A stretch of DNA of 15,334 bases from NCBI GenBank assembly GCA_934635385.1, contig CAKTZI010000063.1, positions 1 to 15,334 on the forward strand, read 5' to 3'. Of this stretch, positions 7,391-13,045 are shown piece after piece. Source of the stretch: an uncultured Kiritimatiellota bacterium (lineage in GTDB: Bacteria > Verrucomicrobiota > Kiritimatiellia > RFP12 > UBA1067). The notes beneath the pieces are model-generated. The model had not been told where the DNA came from and did not search any database. It worked only from the letters and a program-made list of their open reading frames with translations. Every line of letters starts with the position of its first letter. The stretch's first letter is position 1. A program made the position numbers and the translations under genes.

Positions 7391-8096
7391 GGTTCTCGAC
7401 ATCGTGTGGCCTCGCATGTGCGAGGTCTGCGGACGCCCGGTCGACCGAGCCGGGCGTCACGTCTGTTCGGATTGCCTGAACCGCCTGCCCTTCGTGCCGG
7501 CGACGGGCTGCTGCCGGCGGTGCGGACGCGACGCGCGGGGGCTGGACGCGGAATTCCTCTGCGAGGACTGCCGCACGTACCGTCCGCGCTTCGACCGCGC
7601 GGCGAGCGCATTGCGGATGGAAGGCGAGGCGCGCGACCTGCTGAACGCCTTCAAGTTCCGCAACCACTACTGGCTGCGGGACGACTTGGTGGACTTTCTC
7701 GAAGCGGCGGTGCGCGCGCGGTTCGACGTCGCGAAGATCGATTGCGTCCTCTCCGTGCCGTCCACGCTCTTTCACCTCTGGGATCGCGGCTATACGCCGT
7801 GTCGCGTCCTCGCGAAGCCGCTCGCGCGGCGGCTGGGAAAGCCCTGTCCGCCGTTCGTGCTGCGGCGGAAGAACGCGCCGAAGCGGCAGGGGCGGCTGAG
7901 CGAGGCCGAACGGCGGACGAATGTGATCGGCACGTTCGGCGTGATGCGTCCCGCCATTGTCGCGGACAAGACCGCGCTCGTCGTCGATGACGTGATGACG
8001 ACGGGATCGACGCTCTCGGAATGCGCGGCGGAGCTGAAGCGCGCCGGCGCCGCGCGCGTCTGGTGCGTCTCGCTCGTCCGCTCGCTTCACACGTGA
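7380..8096 (+). CDS. ComF family phosphoribosyltransferase-like protein
   Basis: This 238-residue protein opens with the ComF pattern of a short hydrophobic helix (LLDRVLDIVWPRMCEVCG) and four Cys pairs forming zinc-finger-like sites (CEVC, CSDC, CCRRC, CEDC). It continues with FKFRNHYWL, an SVPST segment, RRTNVIGTF and the PRPP-binding loop VVDDVMTTGST at 201-211. In competent bacteria ComF takes part in DNA uptake; elsewhere homologues are of unclear role. The start is inferred: TTG 7380 preserves the conserved N-terminal helix and overlaps the previous gene by 11 nt. ATG 7416 would remove that helix and sit directly before the first Cys pair. No ribosome binding site stands out. No other competence gene is in the window. 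The next promoter lies 9 nt after the stop. Confidence 0.87.
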   Translation: MLDRVLDIVWPRMCEVCGRPVDRAGRHVCSDCLNRLPFVPATGCCRRCGRDARGLDAEFLCEDCRTYRPRFDRAASALRMEGEARDLLNAFKFRNHYWLRDDLVDFLEAAVRARFDVAKIDCVLSVPSTLFHLWDRGYTPCRVLAKPLARRLGKPCPPFVLRRKNAPKRQGRLSEAERRTNVIGTFGVMRPAIVADKTALVVDDVMTTGSTLSECAAELKRAGAARVWCVSLVRSLHT

Positions 8097-8100
8097 TGGT

Positions 8101-8110
8101 GTGGTATAAT
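8101..8110 (+). promoter_or_regulatory. Extended -10 promoter GTGGTATAAT, leaderless nadD-FTR mRNA
   Basis: A perfect TATAAT (8105-8110) with TG one base upstream lies 7 nt before ATG 8118. Transcription starts about 6-8 nt past a -10 box, so the mRNA should begin at or next to the ATG, without a Shine-Dalgarno sequence. The same ten bases recur at 10465 and 15173. Confidence 0.7.
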
Positions 8111-8117
8111 ACGCGGC

Positions 8118-8774
8118 ATGAGAATCGGCATTTACGGAGGAAGCTTCAATCCTGTCCACTACGGACACGTCAACGTCGCGCGGACGGCGATTGACGACTT
8201 GGCGCTGGATCGGCTGATTGTCGTGCCCGCGCACGTGAGCCCGTTCAAGGTCGATGCGACGGACGGCGGCTACGCGCTGCCGTGGGATCGTCTGACGTGC
8301 GTACGCGCGGCATTCGCCGCCGTCGAGAAGGCGATCGTCGACGAGCGCGAGATTCGGCGCGGCGGCGTTTCCTACGCAATCGACACGGTGCGGGAGATCG
8401 CGGCGGAGAATCCCGGCGCGGAACTCTTCTTCGTCATTGGCGAAGATTCCGTCGAGGGCCTGCCGCGCTGGAAGGAGATCGACGCGCTCAAGCGGCTCGT
8501 GACCTTCAAGGCGTATCCGCGCACGAAGGAATCGTCGACGGAGATCCGCGAACTCTTTGCGCGGAACCGGGTGACGCTCAATCCCGATGCGCGGCTTGTG
8601 GAGACGGTGCGCGCGGGGCTGGTGCGCAAGAACGGGTTCTGTCCGTGCCGTCTGCCGAAGCTGCCCGAATTCTTCTGTCCGTGCGACGAGTTCAAGGGGC
8701 AGCTGCGCGATGCGGGCTACCATGGCCTCTGCCACTGCCGCCTCTACCTCAAGCCGTTCCCGGAGGAAAATTAA
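8118..8774 (+). CDS. nadD: NadD-like nicotinate-nucleotide adenylyltransferase fused to a ferredoxin-thioredoxin reductase-type Fe-S domain
   Basis: The protein has 218 residues. Residues 1 to about 148 match NadD: GGSFNPVHYGH (nucleotide-binding, 7-17), DEREIRRGGVSYAIDTV, FFVIGEDSVEGLPRWKEI and SSTEIREL. NadD makes nicotinate adenine dinucleotide from nicotinate mononucleotide and ATP. The segment between the PR motif and SSTEIR is only a few residues, whereas typical NadD has a much longer stretch there, so the domain is shortened. From about residue 150 (VTLNPDARLVETVRAGLVRK) to the end, the sequence matches the catalytic chain of ferredoxin-thioredoxin reductase, with CPC (175-177), CPC (187-189) and CHC (205-207). 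These residues would hold a 4Fe-4S cluster and a redox disulfide. The two parts are in one uninterrupted frame. Start ATG 8118 follows the promoter by 7 nt. NadD activity is probable, not certain. Confidence 0.85.
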   Translation: MRIGIYGGSFNPVHYGHVNVARTAIDDLALDRLIVVPAHVSPFKVDATDGGYALPWDRLTCVRAAFAAVEKAIVDEREIRRGGVSYAIDTVREIAAENPGAELFFVIGEDSVEGLPRWKEIDALKRLVTFKAYPRTKESSTEIRELFARNRVTLNPDARLVETVRAGLVRKNGFCPCRLPKLPEFFCPCDEFKGQLRDAGYHGLCHCRLYLKPFPEEN

Positions 8775-8792
8775 GTTTTTTAAAATACCCCC

Positions 8793-8822
8793 TTGCGTGC
8801 CGCAGGGAAATTATGATATACT
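8793..8822 (+). promoter_or_regulatory. Promoter of the tRNA-tRNA-tmRNA cluster
   Basis: TTGCGT (8793-8798) is followed after 18 nt by TATACT (8817-8822) with an upstream TG. tRNA-Asp begins 22 nt later. This is the only promoter-like box in the window with a recognisable -35. It sits in AT-rich sequence after the NadD-FTR stop; the short A/T run at 8771-8786 is not a good terminator. Confidence 0.6.
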
Positions 8823-8844
8823 ACGCATCACTTTTCGGAGCAAC

Positions 8845-8921
8845 GGGGTTGTGGCGCAATTGGTTAGCGCACTGGACTGTCGATCCGGGGGTTGCGGGTT
8901 CGAGCCCCGTCGACCCCGCCA
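8845..8921 (+). tRNA. tRNA-Asp (anticodon GUC)
   Basis: A complete cloverleaf of 77 nt including an encoded CCA. The acceptor stem is GGGGTTG/CGACCCC and the D arm GCGC...GCGC. The anticodon stem CTGGA/TCCGG encloses loop CTGTCGA with anticodon GTC at 8879-8881. The T arm is GCGGG-TTCGAGC-CCCGT and the discriminator base is G. tRNA-Gln follows after 18 nt. Confidence 0.96.
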
Positions 8922-8939
8922 ATCTTGAAAAGTCGAGCT

Positions 8940-9013
8940 TGCCTCGTGGTGTAATGGTAGCACCGCAGATTCTGATTCTGCTTGTTGGGGTTCGAGTCCC
9001 TGCGAGGCAACCA
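8940..9013 (+). tRNA. tRNA-Gln (anticodon CUG)
   Basis: A complete 74-nt cloverleaf with encoded CCA. The acceptor stem TGCCTCG/CGAGGCA is fully paired. The anticodon stem GCAGA/TCTGC encloses loop TTCTGAT with anticodon CTG at 8972-8974, reading CAG. A TTCGAGT T-loop and A discriminator follow. It lies between tRNA-Asp and the tmRNA with short spacers, so all three are probably processed from one transcript. Confidence 0.95.
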
Positions 9014-9032
9014 TTTACCAAAGGTTATTTAT

Positions 9033-9386
9033 GGGGGTGATCCGGTTTCGACGGGATGTGTCGAGGTCAGATTGCGCGTCGTGGATGCTCGTTGGCCACG
9101 TTAAAAAACGGGTAAAAACTGTAATTGCGAACAACGATTACGCTCTCGCCGCCTAATTAACGGCCGCGAAGTCGAAGCGCCGATGTCTGCTGAGCGCCGA
9201 GGCTTTATTGAGCAGACCACGTTGCAGGGTGCTCCGCTCGCTCGCTGCAGGGTGCCGAACCGAACGGATGGAGGGCGTTTCGCGCGCTTGCCCGCTGGCG
9301 TCTTCCGAGATTAAAGGCAGGCTACATGCGTAGACGTCTGGGTGACGCCATTTCGGACAGGGGTTCGACTCCCCTCACCTCCACCA
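9033..9386 (+). ncRNA. ssrA: Transfer-messenger RNA, one-piece (ssrA)
   Basis: The ends form the tRNA-like acceptor: GGGGGTG at 9033-9039 pairs with CACCTCC at 9376-9382, followed by encoded ACCA. The conserved 5' segment GATCCGGTTTCGACGGG and the 3' T arm (GGTTCGACTCC region) are both present. The tag frame runs GCG at 9127 to TAA at 9154-9156 and encodes ANNDYALAA, which ends in the usual ALAA degradation signal. It rescues stalled ribosomes by trans-translation and targets the incomplete proteins for proteolysis. The region between the tag and the 3' tRNA-like end is GC-rich and presumably holds the pseudoknots. It contains the 10-nt direct repeat TGCAGGGTGC (9223-9232 and 9246-9255). It starts 19 nt after tRNA-Gln, with no good promoter in between. 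Confidence 0.97.
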
Positions 9387-9416
9387 ACTTGACGAGAGAG
9401 AGGCGATTGGTACGAT

Positions 9417-10436
9417 ATGACAAGACTGATACTTCTGGGCGCGACGGGGTCGATCGGCACGAGCGCGGTCGATGTCGTGCGGACGCATCCGGACGATTTC
9501 AGGATCGTCGCGGTGTCCGCATTGCGTTCGCGCGAGAAATGCGAGGCGATTGCGCGGGAATTCGGCGCGAAAGCCTATATCGGCGAAGACGCCGCGTTGC
9601 GGGCCGTTGAGGAGAATGATGCAGACATCTGCCTTGTCGCGACGGTCGGGGCGTCGGGGCTGAAGCCGACGCTTGCCGCGATCGAGAAGGGCATGGACAT
9701 CGCCCTCGCGACGAAGGAGGTCATGGTGATGGCGGGCGAGATCGTGACGGCGCGCGCCAAGGCGCGGGGCGTCCGCTTCCGTCCGGTCGATTCGGAGCAT
9801 TCGGCGATCTTCCAAGCGCTGCAGGGCGGCGGCGCGGTCGAGCGGCTGATCCTGACCGCATCGGGCGGGCCGTTCCTGGACGGCCCCGCAGACCTGTCGT
9901 CCGTGACCGTCGAACAGGCGCTCAACCATCCGCGCTGGAAGATGGGCCCCAAGGTGACGGTCGATTCCGCGACGATGATGAACAAGGGTTTCGAGATCAT
10001 CGAGGCGCGCTGGCTTTTCGACGTGCCCGCCGAACGGATCGATGTCGTCGTCCATCCCGAATCCGTCGTCCATTCGCTCGTCACGTTCACGGACGGCTCG
10101 ACGCTCGCGCAGCTTTCGCCGCCCGACATGCGCGTGCCGATCCAGTACGCGCTCTCGTGGCCGGAACGGCTGCCGGCCGTGCGAAAGGCTCTTGACCTGC
10201 CCGCGCTTGGCGCGCTCACGTTCCGCGCGCCCGACCCCGTGCGCTTCCCGTGCCTGAGGCTCGTCCGCGAGGCGCTGAAGCGCGGCGGCCTTGCCCCGGC
10301 GGCGCTGTCGGTTGCGGACGAGTTTGCCGTTCGCAAGTTCCTCGCGGGCCGCATCCGCTACGTCGACATCCCGGACATTCTCGAAAAGGCCATTGCTGCG
10401 CCGGCGCGTTGGCTGCCCGACGGACTCGGCATTTGA
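9417..10436 (+). CDS. dxr: 1-deoxy-D-xylulose 5-phosphate reductoisomerase
   Basis: This enzyme converts DXP to MEP with NADPH, the second step of the MEP isoprenoid pathway. Motifs, in order, are LGATGSIG (NADPH loop, 7-14), VGASGLKPTL, ATKEV (99-102), DSEH (metal ligands D125 and E127), LTASGGPF, HPRWKMG, DSATMMNKGFE (N189, K190, E193), HPESVVHS and SPPDMRVPIQYAL. At 339 residues it is shorter than typical Dxr (about 380-400). The NADPH domain lacks about 20-25 residues and the C-terminal helical tail is cut. The usual ANKE is ATKE here. All main catalytic positions remain, so I expect activity. ATG 9417 lies behind a purine-rich stretch (GAGAGAGAGG, 9394-9403) and 30 nt after the tmRNA; no clear promoter of its own is visible. 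Confidence 0.93.
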   Translation: MTRLILLGATGSIGTSAVDVVRTHPDDFRIVAVSALRSREKCEAIAREFGAKAYIGEDAALRAVEENDADICLVATVGASGLKPTLAAIEKGMDIALATKEVMVMAGEIVTARAKARGVRFRPVDSEHSAIFQALQGGGAVERLILTASGGPFLDGPADLSSVTVEQALNHPRWKMGPKVTVDSATMMNKGFEIIEARWLFDVPAERIDVVVHPESVVHSLVTFTDGSTLAQLSPPDMRVPIQYALSWPERLPAVRKALDLPALGALTFRAPDPVRFPCLRLVREALKRGGLAPAALSVADEFAVRKFLAGRIRYVDIPDILEKAIAAPARWLPDGLGI

Positions 10437-10464
10437 CGCAGCCCCTTTGTTTCCGCCGCGAAAA

Positions 10465-10474
10465 GTGGTATAAT
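10465..10474 (+). promoter_or_regulatory. Extended -10 promoter GTGGTATAAT, leaderless mRNA
   Basis: TATAAT at 10469-10474 with upstream TG lies 8 nt before ATG 10483. It is the same ten-base box as at 8101 and 15173. A weak -35 candidate (TTTGTT, 10446-10451) has a 17-nt spacer. It drives the three-gene operon 10483-15123. Confidence 0.7.
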
Positions 10475-10482
10475 TCCCGACC

Positions 10483-11292
10483 ATGATAACGTTGATTGTA
10501 GCGATTGCCGTCGGCTGTGGCGGCTTCTCCCTCGCGTACTTCGCGGGGGATTGGGGAACTGGGTGGAGCGTCTTCGCGGGCGTGCTCGGGTTCGGTGTGT
10601 TTCAGGGCGTCGCCGGCTTCCTGATCCAGAAGCGGGTCAAGGCCGAGATGGAGAAGGTGCAGGCCATCCTTCTCGCCGGGCAGAAGCGGCTGCAGGCGAA
10701 GATGCAGCGCTGGCAGATGCGTCCGCCGAGCTCGGTCGCCGCCGCGCAGCGTGAGGTCTTCGAGGACACGAAGGTCTTCGTGAAGGAGGCGCTTGCCCAG
10801 ACGGAGACGCTGCGGCGCTTCACGCCGTGGGTGCCGCTGATGAACCGCCAGATCGCGACGGCCCAGCTGCAGCTCTCGTGGATGGTCAAGGACTTCAAGA
10901 CCGTCGACCGCCTCATGCCGAAGGCGATCTGCCTCGACCCGACGATGTGCTGCATCAAGATGGCGCGGCTCTACATGCTGGAGAGGCCGACGGCCGAGAT
11001 CGCGAAGGTCTACCGCAAGGCCGCCGGGCGCGTGCGCTACAACGGCAACGTCCTCCTCGCCGCGACGATGAGCTGGATCCAGGTGCAGCGCGGCGATGCG
11101 GACGGCGCGTTCAAGACGCTGACGGACGCCCTGAAGAAGAGCGACAACGAGACGCTGAAGCGCAACCACGAGACGCTGATGAACAACCGCGTCGCCCACT
11201 TCACGAACTCGGGGCTGGGCGACCAATGGTATTCGCTCCTGCTCGAAGAGCCCAAGGTCCACCAGCAGAGGCCGCGCAGTGTCTACCGTTAA
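10483..11292 (+). CDS. Membrane-anchored helical (TPR-like) protein of unknown function
   Basis: I do not recognise this 269-residue protein. The N-terminus has two hydrophobic segments (about residues 1-20 and 27-47), followed by a Lys/Gln-rich helix (about 50-75, KRVKAEMEKVQAILLAGQKR) likely to be coiled coil. The region from about 120 to 235 is alternating helices of TPR-like spacing (for example AKVYRKAAGRVRYNGNVLLA, then WIQVQRGDADGAFKTLTDAL). It may be a membrane-tethered scaffold. ATG 10483 is 8 nt past the -10 box, so translation is probably leaderless. The stop overlaps the start of the MurU-AmgK gene by 14 nt, tying it to that operon. Confidence 0.7.
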   Translation: MITLIVAIAVGCGGFSLAYFAGDWGTGWSVFAGVLGFGVFQGVAGFLIQKRVKAEMEKVQAILLAGQKRLQAKMQRWQMRPPSSVAAAQREVFEDTKVFVKEALAQTETLRRFTPWVPLMNRQIATAQLQLSWMVKDFKTVDRLMPKAICLDPTMCCIKMARLYMLERPTAEIAKVYRKAAGRVRYNGNVLLAATMSWIQVQRGDADGAFKTLTDALKKSDNETLKRNHETLMNNRVAHFTNSGLGDQWYSLLLEEPKVHQQRPRSVYR

Positions 11293-13045
11293 GAAGGCCG
11301 TTGTCCTCGCCGCCGGGCACGGGACGCGCCTGAGGCCGTTCACGTGCGCGACGCCGAAGCCGCTCATGCCCGTCTGGGGCGAGACGATGCTCGACCGCAT
11401 CATGTCCCTCCTGCGCGCACGCGGCGTCGAGGATTTCGTCGTCAACTCCCACCATCTGCATGAGCAGATCCGCGCGTGGAGCGACGCCTACCGCCGCGAC
11501 GCGCAGGCGCGTGGCGAGAAGCTCCGCCTCAAGGTCAGCTACGAGCCGGAGATCCTCGGCAGCGGCGGCGCGCTCAACCCGATCCGCGAATGGATCGCGG
11601 GCGAGCCGTTCTATCTCGTCAACGCCGACATCGTCGCCGAGAACGTGCCCGACCTGGACGCGGCGTTTGCGGCGGTGCGGACGGCGGACGACGTGCTGGG
11701 CGTCTGCCTCGTCGGCGAGACGGGGCCGCGCACGGTCGAGGTCGAACCGGAGTCGGGCTTCGTCACGAACTGGAAGAGCGACGATGCGGGGCTGGACGGC
11801 ACGTACACCTACTGCGGCGTTGCGATCCTGAAGCCGCGTGTCCTCGACTTCGTGAAGCCAGCGGGCTTCTCGTCGATCGTCTCGGCCTACGAGCAGGCGA
11901 TGATGGCGGGCCGCTTCATGAAGACCGTCCGGGCGGACGATCTCCTGTGGGAGGACGCGGGGACGATTGCGCGCTACATCGACTTGAACCGCGATGGCGA
12001 CGACAACGCCTTTGCGGACATCCCGCAGCTCAAGGCGACCGGCGCGAAGGGCTTCACCTTCCTCGGCGCGCGCGGCAGCGACCGCGTCTTCTTCGGCTGC
12101 GAAAGGGGCATTGCGATCCTCTACGACGACGGCAACCGCAAGGAGAACGGGAAATACGCGGGGCATGCGCGCTGGCTGAAGGCGAAGGGCGTGCCGGTTC
12201 CCGACGTCCTGTTCGACGATCCGGCGACGAAGACGCTTGTTCTCGAAAACGCCGGTGCGGAGCACAAGATGACGCTGGAGGAGTACGTGAAGGTCGTCGA
12301 GGCGCTCGCGGCGTTCAATGCGCTCGGCGCGGCGTCTGACCTGCCCGACCTCCTGCCGCCGTTCGACGACGAGACGTGGGAGTGGGAACACGACCTCTTC
12401 GCGAAGCACTGCCTCGGCACGCGCTTCGGACGCGAGCTGCCGGCGGCGGTGCGCGCGGAACTCGGCAACGTCGCGGCGATTCTGGAGAAGGAACCGAAGG
12501 CGCTCGTCCACCGCGACTTCCAGTCCACGAACATCCTCTGGAGGAACGGACGCCTCGCGTTCATCGACTTCCAGGGCATGCGCCTCGGCCCGGCGGCCTA
12601 CGACCTCGCCTCGCTCGTCTACGATCCCTACGTGACATTCACCGAGGGCGAGCGGCGTGCGCTCGTCGCGCTCTACGCGAAGAAGTCCGGGCGCGTCGAA
12701 ATGCCGAAGATCCTGCCGTATGCGGCCGTCCAGCGGCTCGTGCAGTGCCTCGGCGCGTACGGGCGGCTCGCGTCCGTCGGCCAGCCGCAGTTCGGAAAGT
12801 TCGTGCTGCCCGCGCTGGAGAACCTTCTGAACGCGGCCGACCGTGCGGGGCTCGACGCGACCGGCGCGCTGGCGGAAGACCTGATCGCCGCCGAGCAGCG
12901 CCGCGCCGAACACGGCCACCACGGCAAGACCTGTTCGTGCGGCCACGATCACGCCGTCGGCGAACCCTGCGCCTGCGGCCATCACCATCACCACGGCTCA
13001 CCTGTCCCATGCGGGCGCGGCCACGCGTCCGTCTTGCCCACATGA
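11279..13045 (+). CDS. MurU-AmgK fusion: N-acetylmuramate-1-phosphate uridylyltransferase plus anomeric sugar kinase, with His/Cys-rich tail
   Basis: This 588-residue bifunctional enzyme combines two peptidoglycan-recycling activities. Residues about 4-250 are a MurU-like nucleotidyltransferase: LAAGHGTRLRP (10-20), TPKPLMP (25-31), LGSGG (93-97) and NADI (115-118, metal-binding D117). Residues about 258-535 are an AmgK-like APH-fold kinase with GARGSDRVFF near the N-terminus, HRDFQSTNIL (catalytic D413) and FIDFQGMRLGPAAYDLASL (metal ligand D430). Family knowledge says AmgK phosphorylates MurNAc/GlcNAc at the anomeric position and MurU makes the UDP-sugar. Residues 545-588 hold 11 His and 5 Cys. 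Start is GTG 11279 with AGAGG (11267-11271) 7 nt upstream; it overlaps the previous gene by 14 nt. The stop overlaps the next ATG (ATGA). Exact sugar specificity is inferred. Confidence 0.85.
   Translation: MSTVKKAVVLAAGHGTRLRPFTCATPKPLMPVWGETMLDRIMSLLRARGVEDFVVNSHHLHEQIRAWSDAYRRDAQARGEKLRLKVSYEPEILGSGGALNPIREWIAGEPFYLVNADIVAENVPDLDAAFAAVRTADDVLGVCLVGETGPRTVEVEPESGFVTNWKSDDAGLDGTYTYCGVAILKPRVLDFVKPAGFSSIVSAYEQAMMAGRFMKTVRADDLLWEDAGTIARYIDLNRDGDDNAFADIPQLKATGAKGFTFLGARGSDRVFFGCERGIAILYDDGNRKENGKYAGHARWLKAKGVPVPDVLFDDPATKTLVLENAGAEHKMTLEEYVKVVEALAAFNALGAASDLPDLLPPFDDETWEWEHDLFAKHCLGTRFGRELPAAVRAELGNVAAILEKEPKALVHRDFQSTNILWRNGRLAFIDFQGMRLGPAAYDLASLVYDPYVTFTEGERRALVALYAKKSGRVEMPKILPYAAVQRLVQCLGAYGRLASVGQPQFGKFVLPALENLLNAADRAGLDATGALAEDLIAAEQRRAEHGHHGKTCSCGHDHAVGEPCACGHHHHHGSPVPCGRGHASVLPT

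Noticed and set aside
8811..9040. Small ORFs on both strands across the tRNA region (for example 8811-9014, 8821-9021 minus)
   Set aside because: They are translations of tRNA-Asp and tRNA-Gln, a well-known source of false protein calls.
9389..9416. TTGACG (9389-9394) with TACGAT (9411-9416) as a promoter for dxr
   Set aside because: The hexamers look reasonable, but transcription would begin downstream of the dxr ATG (9417), and the NADPH loop requires that start.
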